Translations under genes and position numbers: made by a program
Notes under the pieces: model-generated
What the model saw: the letters and a program-made list of their open reading frames with translations, nothing else
What the model was told of the DNA's origin: nothing
The model's database searches: none
Shown: positions 49,140 to 58,232 of the stretch, piece by piece
Numbering within the stretch: the first letter of the stretch is position 1
Layout of the letters: each line of letters opens with the position of its first letter
Assembly (NCBI GenBank): GCA_963741755.1
Contig: CAVUJG010000018.1
Span: 85,967-149,966, forward strand
DNA length: 64,000 nt
Reading direction: 5' to 3'
Source: Sva-07 sp963741755
GTDB taxonomy: Bacteria > Actinomycetota > Acidimicrobiia > Acidimicrobiales > Ilumatobacteraceae

Positions 49140-49550
49140 TCACTGATCGAGGGTGACGACCGTCCAGTCGGTCAACGTACTGGTGTCGCACGACGCCGAG
49201 GTGGTGATCAGGATCCGCTTGTCGGCGTCGGCCGCTTCTGGGAACTGGTCGATGCCGGCGAGCGAACACGGCCCGAACGCCTGCCAACTGCCGAGGGTCA
49301 GCTCGTCCTGCCAGTCGTGCACGAGCGCCGCGCCGCTTCGATCGCGAACAGTTGCGAGTGCGAACTCGCTTCGATCGGCGTCGTCGATCCGGTCGAGTTC
49401 GCGGCGCACCTCGGGCTCTTTGGCCTCCATGAAGAACGAGGTGTCGACCACGACGAAGACCTGCTCGGTCCCGCGCAGCAGCGACGTGACCAGCGCGTAG
49501 CCGCCGAACACCACGGCGACCACCGCGATCCAGATCGCGAGCGGCTTCAC
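49140..49550 (-). CDS. Small membrane-anchored protein at the end of the TelA/VWA operon
   Basis: 136 residues from a GTG at 49550. One N-terminal helix (5-25) then an outside domain starting VFVVVDTSFFMEAKEPEVRRELDRID, which looks like the first strand and MIDAS loop region of a VWA domain (DxSxx) but with the second Ser missing. Two Cys near the end (FGPCSLAGI, SASCDTS) could form a disulfide. It starts 33 nt after the VWA gene. Function unknown; it may be a reduced VWA-like accessory protein. Confidence 0.5.
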   Translation of the reverse strand: MKPLAIWIAVVAVVFGGYALVTSLLRGTEQVFVVVDTSFFMEAKEPEVRRELDRIDDADRSEFALATVRDRSGAALVHDWQDELTLGSWQAFGPCSLAGIDQFPEAADADKRILITTSASCDTSTLTDWTVVTLDQ

Positions 49551-49583
49551 CGGGTCGACACCTTGGAGCGGTTCACGGACTCG

Positions 49584-51290
49584 TCAGCCGCCGGCGTTGA
49601 ACAGCGCCGCGATCTTGAACTCGACGTCTTCTTCACTGGCGTCGATGCTCGCAGCTTCCACGAGCGACGACACACGTGCGAGTTCGTCGAGGTCGGCTTC
49701 GAAGCCGACGGTGTAGATCGGGATCCGCAGACCCTCGATCACGTCGTCGACATCCTCGAACTGCAGGCCATCGGTGGTCTCGCCGTCGGTGAGCACCACC
49801 AGGATTGGCTTGATCTCCGGGTTCGCCGCTCGCTGCTCCTCGAGCATCTGCAGCCCGAGCACGATGCCGTCGTACATCGCTGTGCCTCCGCCCGGCGCGA
49901 GGTCCTCGGCGATCGCGGCGTATCGGGCCTGTTGATTGAGGTCGAACTCGGCGATGTCGAGACGCTTCACCGCAGTGTCGTAGAACTCGACCACACCGAC
50001 CTCGGTGGTCGGCTTGATGAACTCGCGTGCTGATTGCATCGCGGTCTGCACCGACTGTATGCGGGTGCCCTCCATCGACCCGCTGACGTCGACGACGAAC
50101 ACCGTGGCGACCGGGCGGCCGCCGTCCTTCTTGTCCTTCCAGACGTTTTGCACGTCGATCAACGTCGAACCCGACGGCACCTCGACGGTCGGGGTGTATG
50201 GCGGGGGGTCGAAGCCGTATTCGACGGCCAGTTCCTGGAACTCGGGCTGAGCAGCGAAGTCGGCGAAGAGCTGCAACGCCTCCTGGCGCGATGCGGACAG
50301 GTCGCCGACGGCGGCGAGCGGGTTGTCGTGGGCCACGCCGAACGGGATGAACTCGAAACCGGACTGCAGCGACTCGGTGTTGGTGAAGGTCTGCCACTCC
50401 ATCACGAACGTGTCGAGCGTGCCGGTGTCGTTCTCGACCGAGTCGCGCATCTGCAGCGTCGTGAGGGCAACGAAGGGAACCTGGCGCTGGAACTGTTCGA
50501 ACACGCTGGCGACGTCGGGCGACGTGAGGCGAGCCGGGTCGCCCTCCGCGATCGTGTCGAGCACGGTGAGCAGGAAGTTGAGTCCGGTGCTCGAGGCGAA
50601 GGGATCGGTGTAGCCCATGACGAGATCACCGGCGATCACGGCGTCGACGAGGTTGGCCGCGCTGAGGTCGCCGTAGGTGGCGCGCAGTTCCTCTGCGGTC
50701 TCGTTCTTCATCACGATGCCGGCGACATTGTCGACCGTGTTCGGGGTGATCTCGGTCATCGTCTGGAACTCGCCGGCCATCTCGATCCACAGCTGGCTCG
50801 AGGGAGTGAAACCGTCAGGCAGTTCCTGGCCCCGGGCGATGAACTGGTAGCCCGTGCCCGATGCGATGCTGCGCAGGTCGACTCCGGCGACGCTGCCGTC
50901 CGGCAGCGTGATCCCGGCGTCGTTGAACTTCTCGGCGACCTCGGTCATCCACCCGTCGGTGGTGCCGAGTTCTCCGGACTTCTCCGTCGACGACCAGACC
51001 TCGACGACGGTGTCGGCGCTCGACGGCGCCTGGACCCTGATCGGGAACTCGGTGATGGGGGGCAGTGTGTCGGCGAGGTTGGCGCCGGTCGGCGGCGGGA
51101 TCGACGCGGTCCGCCCGATCGGGTTGTCGATCCAGCCGATCTCGTCGGCCAGTTCCGCGAGTTGCTCGGCTGCGGTCGCCTGATCCAACGGCTCGCTGGT
51201 GTCCTCGCCGGCGCCACACGCAGCGGCGACGACGGCAAGTGCGCCGACGGTGAGTGCGAGACGGACGGTGATGGGTCGGCGCACCGTCAC
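49584..51290 (-). CDS. Lipoprotein with solute-binding-like and von Willebrand A domains
   Basis: 568 residues from the GTG at 51290, overlapping the telA stop (GTGA). Lipobox ending VAAAC. Residues 80-350 resemble an extracellular solute-binding protein (VVEVWSSTEKSGELGTTDGW, MGYTDPFASSTGLNFLLT). Residues 395-560 are a VWA domain with an intact MIDAS: VFVVDVSGSMEGTR, a Thr in GGGTAMYDG and VVLTDGETTDG. It would stand on the outer membrane face and bind a ligand through the metal site. Linkage to TelA suggests a stress or toxic-compound response. Confidence 0.8.
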   Translation of the reverse strand: MTVRRPITVRLALTVGALAVVAAACGAGEDTSEPLDQATAAEQLAELADEIGWIDNPIGRTASIPPPTGANLADTLPPITEFPIRVQAPSSADTVVEVWSSTEKSGELGTTDGWMTEVAEKFNDAGITLPDGSVAGVDLRSIASGTGYQFIARGQELPDGFTPSSQLWIEMAGEFQTMTEITPNTVDNVAGIVMKNETAEELRATYGDLSAANLVDAVIAGDLVMGYTDPFASSTGLNFLLTVLDTIAEGDPARLTSPDVASVFEQFQRQVPFVALTTLQMRDSVENDTGTLDTFVMEWQTFTNTESLQSGFEFIPFGVAHDNPLAAVGDLSASRQEALQLFADFAAQPEFQELAVEYGFDPPPYTPTVEVPSGSTLIDVQNVWKDKKDGGRPVATVFVVDVSGSMEGTRIQSVQTAMQSAREFIKPTTEVGVVEFYDTAVKRLDIAEFDLNQQARYAAIAEDLAPGGGTAMYDGIVLGLQMLEEQRAANPEIKPILVVLTDGETTDGLQFEDVDDVIEGLRIPIYTVGFEADLDELARVSSLVEAASIDASEEDVEFKIAALFNAGG

Positions 51291-52522
51291 TCGCTCTCCT
51301 TCGCCGTGATCTCACCGATGTCGATCGGAGCGTCGGAGTCCTGGATTCGGGTCGACGCCGTGCGGCCGCGCTCCATGTTCTCGATCGCCGTCTCGCTCTC
51401 GGCGGTGAGTTGATCGAGTTCCAGGATCGTGCCCGCCATGGTCGGCAGGGCTTCGCGCCGGTAGCGAGAGATCTCGTCGAGTGCGATGTCGATGTCGGCG
51501 AACGCCGACCGCAGCGCCTCCATGTCGAGCATCGTGCTCGAGGCCTGCTGATGGATCGCCGTGCCTTGCGTCTTCAACCGTTCGGCCGTGCCGGCGATCA
51601 TCGCCGAGGTGGTGGTGTTGATCGCTTCGATCTTGTCGAGGACGATCTTCTGATGGGCGAGAGCGAGGGCCACGGTGACCGCCACCTGTAGCGCGCTGAC
51701 GGTGACATCGATCGCACGATCGACACCGCGGATCAGTTCACGGTTGTTGCGGATGATGATCTCGATCGCGAGGACGCCTTGCTGGTTGACGGCGAGCTGC
51801 TGCTGCAGGTCGAGCGTGCGCTGGCGCAGCGCGAACAGGATGTCCTCCTCGACGAACTGACGACGCGGGTCGTCGGCGCCGATTTCGCTGGCGAGCTTGT
51901 CGACCACGACCGCGTCGAGCGACTGCGCCAGGGCGATCTGATCGGCCAACAGGTGCGTGAGTTCGCGCATCTGCTTCTGGTCGTCGCCGAGCGTGACGTT
52001 GTCGCGCTTGAGCTGATCGCGGCCCTTCTCGAGCGACTTCACGATCGAGTCGATCTGAGTCTGCGAGCTCTCGTAGCGCATGAAGTAGCGCTTCAGCGGC
52101 GTGCCGACGCCGGGAATCTTGCCGACCACGCGAGTGAACCAGCCGGCGTCGGTGTCGAGGCTGGACGGGTCGAGCTTCTCGACCTCGATCCGCAGGTCCG
52201 ACAGCGACTTGGCGACCTCGCCGCCGTCTTCGGTACCGTGCGAGATCTCCTTCAGCGGCGCCTGCAGCATCCGGCTACGCGTGGCCGAGCGGGTCTGGAG
52301 GTCACGGCCCATCGAGTCGACCGCGTCACGAGCCGCTGCTCGGGCATCGTCGTTGGCTGGGTCGATCGCCAGCAGCTGAGCGACCTGAGCCTCGGCCTGC
52401 GCGCGCAGTTCGTCGGTCGGTTCCGGCTCGACCACCGCGAGTTCCGCCTTGGTCTCGGGAACGTCGAGCACAAGGTTCAGAACGGGCGTCGGTACGTCGG
52501 CGGTGGGTGCAGCTTCGGTCAT
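51287..52522 (-). CDS. TelA-like toxic anion (tellurite) resistance family protein
   Basis: 411 residues, cytoplasmic, almost entirely helical. Family traits: WFTRVVGKIPGVGTPLKRYF, YESSQTQIDSIVKSLEKGRDQLKRDN, and IIIRNNRELIRGVDRAIDVTV followed by a hydrophobic-amphipathic helix. TelA/KlaA proteins accompany Ter and other envelope-stress loci; their biochemical role is not known. Here it is flanked by an XpaC-like membrane protein (52560) and the VWA lipoprotein (49584), giving a compact operon. Confidence 0.88.
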   Translation of the reverse strand: MTEAAPTADVPTPVLNLVLDVPETKAELAVVEPEPTDELRAQAEAQVAQLLAIDPANDDARAAARDAVDSMGRDLQTRSATRSRMLQAPLKEISHGTEDGGEVAKSLSDLRIEVEKLDPSSLDTDAGWFTRVVGKIPGVGTPLKRYFMRYESSQTQIDSIVKSLEKGRDQLKRDNVTLGDDQKQMRELTHLLADQIALAQSLDAVVVDKLASEIGADDPRRQFVEEDILFALRQRTLDLQQQLAVNQQGVLAIEIIIRNNRELIRGVDRAIDVTVSALQVAVTVALALAHQKIVLDKIEAINTTTSAMIAGTAERLKTQGTAIHQQASSTMLDMEALRSAFADIDIALDEISRYRREALPTMAGTILELDQLTAESETAIENMERGRTASTRIQDSDAPIDIGEITAKESE

Positions 52523-52559
52523 GTCGGTGAGCCTTTCGGGTCATTCGTGCTCGGGTCGT

Positions 52560-53312
52560 TCATGCGTACTTGGCGGCGCGGTCGGCGAGCTCTTCGAGTG
52601 CTGCCATCGCCGCGTCGGCGTCTTCGGGTTGCTTGCCGATCGGCACGTCGGCGAGTGCTGTGGTCGTGCGGTCGAGCGCCGTCAGCGCCGACTCGTTCTG
52701 GGCGAGGAGTTGGGCGATCCGCCGACGCTGTGTGGAGCGGAGGAGGCGGCGGCGTTCGAGCGTGTCACGCTCGCGGGTGGCAGCGTCGACGTCGCTGTCG
52801 TCGTCGACGAGCTCGGCGAGACGGCGATCGATGTAGGTCTCGTCGATCGTGCTGATGCTCTCGTAGGCGACGGCGACCTCGTGGAGGTTGTCGAGCGCCG
52901 ACGCAAACACCTGCTGCGACGTCGACAGGTACCGGGCGTAGGTGAGCTCACCCGCATCGAGGCGCCGCTGCAGCACGTTGATCAGGCTCTGACGCTTCGA
53001 CAGCAGCGCGTCGAGTTGCTCGATCGGCTGCGTGTCGGTCAGCACCTGGAGTTCAGCACGCAGTGCGGCGATCTCGACGGGGTCGACGTCCTCGACGCGG
53101 GGGATCTCGAACTGCAGCTTGGCCAGCGTGCCGGTCGCGGACATCGTGAACGGCCACGCGATCGCAGCGACCACGGCAAGCACGATCAGAATGATCACGA
53201 ACACGGGCGGTGGGTCGAGCACGGTCAACACCAGCCAGACCGTCGCGCCGAGCAGGACGGCCGCGATCCACGTCGGTGGGTACCTGACGACGGCCTTGCT
53301 CCAACTGGTCAC
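52560..53312 (-). CDS. Membrane-anchored coiled-coil protein, XpaC-like, partner of TelA
   Basis: 250 residues from a GTG at 53312. Two helices at the N-terminus (about 15-30 and 37-57) are followed by a long helical region with coiled-coil character (LSKRQSLINVLQRRLDAGELTYARYLST and TRERDTLERRRLLRSTQRRRIAQLLAQN). Size and layout recall XpaC/YceG-like proteins that occur next to telA. It heads the four-gene operon and could tether TelA to the membrane. Similarity is by layout only, so the name is tentative. Confidence 0.6.
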   Translation of the reverse strand: MTSWSKAVVRYPPTWIAAVLLGATVWLVLTVLDPPPVFVIILIVLAVVAAIAWPFTMSATGTLAKLQFEIPRVEDVDPVEIAALRAELQVLTDTQPIEQLDALLSKRQSLINVLQRRLDAGELTYARYLSTSQQVFASALDNLHEVAVAYESISTIDETYIDRRLAELVDDDSDVDAATRERDTLERRRLLRSTQRRRIAQLLAQNESALTALDRTTTALADVPIGKQPEDADAAMAALEELADRAAKYA

Positions 53313-53391
53313 GACCTGGTGAGGATATCCCGCCCGGTCGGACGATGGCCGCGGGTCGCCGTTGGGGTCGTCGTGGTGGAAGGCTTTGATG

Positions 53392-54495
53392 ATGCGAACC
53401 GACCGGTTCCCGCTCACCTACGACGAATGCCGCGAACGGTTCCGCTGGACATGCCGCCACGCAGGGTTGATGTGGACAGCCCACCCGATTGCTGCGCTCG
53501 GCCCCCACGGGCAGCAGCTCAGCATCGACGTGACCTCGTACGGCGCCGTCGCTCCCCGCCGCGCACTCGTGATCCTCACCGGGGTGCACGGCGACGAAGG
53601 GTTCTCGTCGTCGACGCTGCTGTGCGATGCGATCGAACGCTGGGTCGTCGCCGGATCCGATCCGCAACTCGACGATGACGTCGCGGTGCTGATGGTCCAT
53701 GCCGTCAACCCGTGGGGAATGTCGTACTGGCGGCGTCAGAACGAATCGAACGTCGACCTCAATCGCAACTGGGGACGCGACGAACGCGTCGACGTGCCAC
53801 GCAACGACGGATATGCCGTCATCCATCCGGCGCTCGTTCCCGGTGGCGATCGGCCACCCACGCCCGAGTCATTGCTCGACGTCACCCGCGCGCTGATCGC
53901 CGAGCACGGCTACGCGTGGGTGAAGTCGGCAGTGAGTGAAGGTCAGTACGACCACCCCGACGGGCTCTACTTCGGCGGTGACCGCACGGAGGAGTCGAAC
54001 CGGATCCTCGCCCAAGTCGTCGGCGATCGGCTCGCCGGCGCGGATGACGTGCTGGTCGTCGACCTGCACACGGGACACGGCGAGTTCGGCACGTACACCT
54101 TGCTGTCGCACGTACCCGAGGACCATCCCGACGACACCTGGCTGCGCTCGGTGTTCGACGCCGACCGCATCGAATGCACGTCGTCGGCGAACGCGACCAC
54201 CGGGCCCAAGCACGGCCAGATCGCCGCGGGGCTGAACGACGTGATCGCCGCCACGACGTGGCGCACGGTGACGATGGAGCTCGGGACGATCTCCGACACC
54301 CGCATGATCATCAACGAACGCGCCGAGCACTGGGTGCATTGTCACGGTGACCGAGCGACGCTCGAGCATGCTCAGATCGTCTGGGATCACCGGTGCGGGT
54401 CGACACCCGATGATGCCGGCTGGGAGGCGTCGGCACGCGCGCACGGAATCGATGTGCTCGACGCTGCCCGGAATGCGATGGGTTCGGCATCGTGA
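53392..54495 (+). CDS. M14-like metallopeptidase (DUF2817 family)
   Basis: 367 residues; GGAAGG precedes two adjacent ATGs (53389, 53392). Zinc ligands of the carboxypeptidase fold: VILTGVHGDEGFSSS (His and Glu) and VVDLHTGHGEFG (second His); VDLNRNWGRDE supplies the substrate Arg region. A late TVTMELGTISDT holds the general-base Glu. No signal peptide, so probably cytoplasmic. The family likely cleaves a peptide or amide; substrate unknown. Its stop overlaps the ATG of arr. Confidence 0.82.
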   Translation: MRTDRFPLTYDECRERFRWTCRHAGLMWTAHPIAALGPHGQQLSIDVTSYGAVAPRRALVILTGVHGDEGFSSSTLLCDAIERWVVAGSDPQLDDDVAVLMVHAVNPWGMSYWRRQNESNVDLNRNWGRDERVDVPRNDGYAVIHPALVPGGDRPPTPESLLDVTRALIAEHGYAWVKSAVSEGQYDHPDGLYFGGDRTEESNRILAQVVGDRLAGADDVLVVDLHTGHGEFGTYTLLSHVPEDHPDDTWLRSVFDADRIECTSSANATTGPKHGQIAAGLNDVIAATTWRTVTMELGTISDTRMIINERAEHWVHCHGDRATLEHAQIVWDHRCGSTPDDAGWEASARAHGIDVLDAARNAMGSAS

Positions 54496-54953
54496 ACGCA
54501 CGATCCGACGGCTACATCGCCGTGACATTCGACCGATGTGAGCACATCGAAGGGCCGTTCTTCCACGGGACGAAGGGGGCGTTCGAGGTCGGCGATCAGC
54601 TCGTGCCCGGCCACGGTTCCAACTACCACGACGGCCGAACCTCGAACAACGTCTACTTCTCGGCGTTGGTGGAGACCGCGGTCTGGGGCGCGGAGCTGGC
54701 CGCTGCGCTCGCAGGCGGTGACGAACGGGGTCGCATCTATGTGGTCGAGCCGACCGGTCCGTTCGAGGACGACCCCAACGTCACGAACAAGAAGTTCCCC
54801 GGCAACATCACGCAGTCGTACCGGTCCCGACATCCGCTGTTGATCGTCGGTGAGGTGGAGACGTGGGAAGGCCATGCCCCCGAGGTGCTGCAGGCGATGC
54901 TGGACAACATCGCGCAACTCCGAGCCCAGGGACTCGACGTCATCGAGGACTGA
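54492..54953 (+). CDS. arr: Rifampin ADP-ribosyltransferase (Arr family)
   Basis: 153 residues. Arr enzymes inactivate rifamycins by ADP-ribosylating the ansa hydroxyl with NAD+. The match runs the whole length: FFHGTKGAFEVGDQLVPGHG with the NAD-binding His-Gly-Thr, VYFSALVETAVWGAELAAAL, RGRIYVVEPTGPFEDDPNV and KKFPGNITQSYRSRHPLLIV with the catalytic Asp zone. It is chromosomal and co-translated with the metallopeptidase gene, without mobile-element signs. Chromosomal arr genes are common in environmental actinobacteria; activity on rifampin is inferred. Confidence 0.93.
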   Translation: MNARSDGYIAVTFDRCEHIEGPFFHGTKGAFEVGDQLVPGHGSNYHDGRTSNNVYFSALVETAVWGAELAAALAGGDERGRIYVVEPTGPFEDDPNVTNKKFPGNITQSYRSRHPLLIVGEVETWEGHAPEVLQAMLDNIAQLRAQGLDVIED

Positions 54954-55013
54954 CGGGGAGCCGGTTCGCGCCGACTACGGTCAGCGCCATCCAACAACGG
55001 AAGGGAGTCTCGA

Positions 55014-55187
55014 ATGGGATTCATGGATTCGATCAAGTCCAAGCTCGGTGGCAACAAGAGCCAGGCCAAGCAGGGTGTCGACAAGGCTGCCGACGTCATC
55101 GACGACAAGGCCGGCGAACATGGGGACAAGGTGCAGCAGGCCGCTGAAGTCGTCAAAGACGGCATCGACAAGCTCCCCGACGCCTGA
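55014..55187 (+). CDS. MT0933-like antitoxin-family small protein
   Basis: 57 residues from ATG 55014 with strong GGAAGGGAG upstream. MGFMDSIKSKLGGNKSQAKQ, then GVDKAADVIDDKAGEHGDKV match the Lys-rich, helical antitoxin family represented by Rv0909/MT0933. The partner toxin of that pair (a polyketide-cyclase/START-like protein) is not found next to it; selA follows at 55215. So it may be an orphan or a general stress protein. Confidence 0.75.
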   Translation: MGFMDSIKSKLGGNKSQAKQGVDKAADVIDDKAGEHGDKVQQAAEVVKDGIDKLPDA

Positions 55188-55214
55188 CGCAACCGACCCC
55201 ATAGGCTCGGTGCG

Positions 55215-56519
55215 ATGAACGCAGTGGGCGAGCGTCAGCGGCCACCATCGGTCGACGTGCTCGCCCGGTCGCTCGCTGGCAGCGGTCTGCCGCACCCGAT
55301 CCTCGTCGACATCGCTCGCGCTGCAATCGAAGCCGGCGACGTCGAGTCCGCTGCGTCCCGCGCCGAGACGTTTCGCCGAACACTCCTGACGCCCGTGGTC
55401 AACGCCACGGGCGTCTTGCTGCACACCAATCTGGGGCGCGCCCCGCTGGAACATCACCAGGACGCCGCCGCGCAAACCGTCGAGTTCGATCTCGCAACGG
55501 GCGCTCGGGGGTCTCGTCAACGTGCCGTCGGGCAGTTGCTCGCTCGCCTGTGTGGCGCCGAGTCGGCGATGGTCGTCAACAACAACGCCGCCGCCGTGCT
55601 GCTGGTCCTCGCCGCGTTGGCCGAGGGCCGCGACGTCCCGGTCAGTCGGGGCGAGAGCGTCGAGATCGGGGGCTCGTTCCGTGTGCCCGACGTGATGGAG
55701 CAGTCGGGGGCCCGACTCGTCGATGTCGGCACCACCAATCGCACCCGTCTCGGCGACTACCGCCGCGCCCTCGACAAGCCGGGCGTCGATGCGGCGCTCG
55801 TACTCAAGGTGCACCCGAGCAACTACCGGGTCGAAGGATTCGTCGAGGAGACCTCGGTGCGCGAGCTGGCGACGCTCGGCGTGCCGGTCGTCGCCGACAT
55901 CGGCAGCGGATTGATCGATGCGTCGTGCCCATGGCTGTCGGGTCCGCCGCCGGCGTGGCTGGCCGGCGAACCCGCAGCGCGTCAGACGATCGCCGACGGC
56001 GCGTCGCTCGTGACGTTCAGCGGCGACAAGCTGCTCGGTGGACCGCAGGCAGGAATCATTGCTGGTCGGGCCGATCTGGTCGAACGGTGCCAACATCATC
56101 CGCTCGCCCGGGCGCTCCGTCCGGGCGGTCTGGTCCTGGCGGCCCTGCAGAACACGGCGATGGCGTATCTCGACAAACGTGCGGGCACTGACATTGCGTT
56201 CTGGCGCATGGTCGCCGTGTCGACCTCGTCGTTGCAGGCGCGCGCCGAGGCGATCGCCGCTGCGGTGTCGCAGGCACAGCCGTCAGCCGTGGCCGCCTCG
56301 ATGGACGCGCTGCCGGGTGCCGGGTCGGCTCCTGGTGTGACGATGCCTTCCTACGGCGTCGAGATCGCTGGTGACCTCCTCGAGGGGCTGCGTCGTCACG
56401 ACCGACCCGTGATTGCCCGGTCGCGTGACGATCGCACGATGCTCGATCTCCGATCGGTCGACCCCTCGGACGACGCCACGATCATCGCTGCGCTCACCGC
56501 ACAGCGCCAGGTGTCGTGA
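55215..56519 (+). CDS. selA: Selenocysteine synthase (L-seryl-tRNA(Sec) selenium transferase)
   Basis: 434 residues. A PLP enzyme converting Ser-tRNA(Sec) to Sec-tRNA(Sec) using selenophosphate. Family blocks: VVNATGVLLHTNLGRAPL, SAMVVNNNAAAVLLVLAAL, KVHPSNYRVEGFVEE, VVADIGSGLIDA and the PLP lysine in VTFSGDKLLGGPQAGIIAG. N-terminal domain is present. The GTG of selB overlaps its stop. Shows that the organism can make selenoproteins, provided selD and selC exist elsewhere; neither was found in the window. Confidence 0.96.
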   Translation: MNAVGERQRPPSVDVLARSLAGSGLPHPILVDIARAAIEAGDVESAASRAETFRRTLLTPVVNATGVLLHTNLGRAPLEHHQDAAAQTVEFDLATGARGSRQRAVGQLLARLCGAESAMVVNNNAAAVLLVLAALAEGRDVPVSRGESVEIGGSFRVPDVMEQSGARLVDVGTTNRTRLGDYRRALDKPGVDAALVLKVHPSNYRVEGFVEETSVRELATLGVPVVADIGSGLIDASCPWLSGPPPAWLAGEPAARQTIADGASLVTFSGDKLLGGPQAGIIAGRADLVERCQHHPLARALRPGGLVLAALQNTAMAYLDKRAGTDIAFWRMVAVSTSSLQARAEAIAAAVSQAQPSAVAASMDALPGAGSAPGVTMPSYGVEIAGDLLEGLRRHDRPVIARSRDDRTMLDLRSVDPSDDATIIAALTAQRQVS

Positions 56520-58228
56520 CCGTCGTCGCGACGGCGGGCCACGTCGACCACGGCAAGTCGTCCTTGGTCCTCGCACTGACCGGCACCGATCCGGACCGAT
56601 TCGAGGAGGAGAAGCGGCGCGGGCTGACCATCGACCTCGGCTTCGCGCACATGACGCTGCCGTCCGGTGAGGAGCTGAGCTTCATCGACGTCCCGGGCCA
56701 CGTGAAGTTCCTTCGCAACATGCTCGCTGGGGTCGGTGGGGTCACCGCCTGCGTCTTCGTGGTCGCTGCCACCGAGGGGTGGAAGCCGCAGTCCGAGGAG
56801 CACCTACGCATCCTCGAACTGCTCGGCATCGAGTCGGGCGTCATTGCGCTCACCAAATCCGATCTCGTCGACGACGACCTGCTCGAGCTGGCGCGGATGG
56901 ACGTCGCCGATCACGTGGAGGGCACCTTTCTGGCCGAAGCGCCGATGGTCGCCGTCTCGGCGACAACAGGCTCCGGCCTCGATGAGATGCGACGAGAACT
57001 CGACGCACTCGTGGCGCGCACGGCCCGAGCGAGCGATCGCGGGCGTCCGCGGCTCTGGATCGACCGGGTGTTCGCGGCGAAGGGCAGCGGCACCGTGGTC
57101 ACCGGAACGCTGACCGGCGGACGTCTGGACGTCGACCAGAACCTGGCGGTCGGCGATCATCGTGTGCGAGTTCGCTCGCTGCAGACGGCCGGACGCTCCG
57201 TCGACGAGATCGGGCCGGGGACCCGGGTCGCGGTCAACCTCAGCGGTGTCGATCACCACGACCTCGCCCGCGGTGACGCACTCGTCGTTCCCGATCGCTG
57301 GCATCTCACCGATCGGTTCGATGCGTCGATCCACGTGCTCGAGGCGCTCGACCACGATCTGTCTCGTCGGGGGGCCTTCGTTGCCTACATCGGTTCGGGC
57401 GAGCACGCCGTCCGCCTGCGCGTGCTGGGCACCGAGACGCTGGCGCCTGGGGCCGACGGATCGGTCCGGTTGTTCCTCCCGCAGGCACTGCCGCTGCTGC
57501 CCGGCGACCGATTCGTGCTGCGCGAATCGGGGCGCGACGAGACCGTCGGCGGCGGGGAGATCCTCGACATCGAGCCCGTGCTGCGGGCCTCTCGAGCGGC
57601 GCCTGACCGAACGATCGAACGCGTCGTTCGCGAGCGTCGCTGGGTGACGGTCGGCGACGTCGAACGGCTGACGGGTCAGCGCGTCGATCCGACGGTGGGC
57701 GACTGGTTGACCACCGACGACGAACTCGAGGCCATGCGAACCTCGTTGCGCGAACGCGTCGCTGACGGCGGAGCGATCGGCGTCGACCTCGCGTCGTTCG
57801 ACGACCGCGAGCGCGCCGTGCTCGTCACGATCGACGACGTGGTCGTCGATGCCACCACGGTACGAACCGCCGATGTGGTCGACCCGTTCGTCGATCATCC
57901 GTATCTGGAGGTGTCGCGCGCCGGTGGGTTCATGCCCGCGCAGCCCGACGACGTCGACCGCGCCGTGGTTCGCGAACTCGTGCGGCGCGGCCATCTCGTG
58001 ACTCGTGACGGGATGTACTTCCATGCCGACACGATCGATGCGGCAGCCGATCACGCCGCCCGACTGTTGGCGGCATCCCCCGACGGATTCACGGTCGCCG
58101 AATTCCGCGACGCGACGGGCGCGAGTCGCAAGTTCGTGCTTCCCCTGGTGGCCGAACTCGACGCCCGAGGCGTCACCCGTCGCCGCGACGACCTCCGCAT
58201 CGCCGGCCCCCGTCTCCCCGACATCTGA
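56516..58228 (+). CDS. selB: Selenocysteine-specific elongation factor SelB
   Basis: 570 residues from the GTG at 56516. GTPase motifs: ATAGHVDHGKSSLVLALTG (G1), RRGLTIDLGFAH (G2), FIDVPGHVKFLRNM (G3), ALTKSDLVDDD (G4). Domains 2-3 follow (FAAKGSGTVVTGTLTGG), then C-terminal winged helices (about 390-570) that would read the SECIS element. It delivers Sec-tRNA to the ribosome at UGA. It is somewhat shorter than E. coli SelB, with the C-terminal winged-helix set still present (FTVAEFRDATGASRKFVLPL). Two palindromic repeats follow its stop. Confidence 0.96.
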   Translation: MTVVATAGHVDHGKSSLVLALTGTDPDRFEEEKRRGLTIDLGFAHMTLPSGEELSFIDVPGHVKFLRNMLAGVGGVTACVFVVAATEGWKPQSEEHLRILELLGIESGVIALTKSDLVDDDLLELARMDVADHVEGTFLAEAPMVAVSATTGSGLDEMRRELDALVARTARASDRGRPRLWIDRVFAAKGSGTVVTGTLTGGRLDVDQNLAVGDHRVRVRSLQTAGRSVDEIGPGTRVAVNLSGVDHHDLARGDALVVPDRWHLTDRFDASIHVLEALDHDLSRRGAFVAYIGSGEHAVRLRVLGTETLAPGADGSVRLFLPQALPLLPGDRFVLRESGRDETVGGGEILDIEPVLRASRAAPDRTIERVVRERRWVTVGDVERLTGQRVDPTVGDWLTTDDELEAMRTSLRERVADGGAIGVDLASFDDRERAVLVTIDDVVVDATTVRTADVVDPFVDHPYLEVSRAGGFMPAQPDDVDRAVVRELVRRGHLVTRDGMYFHADTIDAAADHAARLLAASPDGFTVAEFRDATGASRKFVLPLVAELDARGVTRRRDDLRIAGPRLPDI

Positions 58229-58232
58229 TCGT

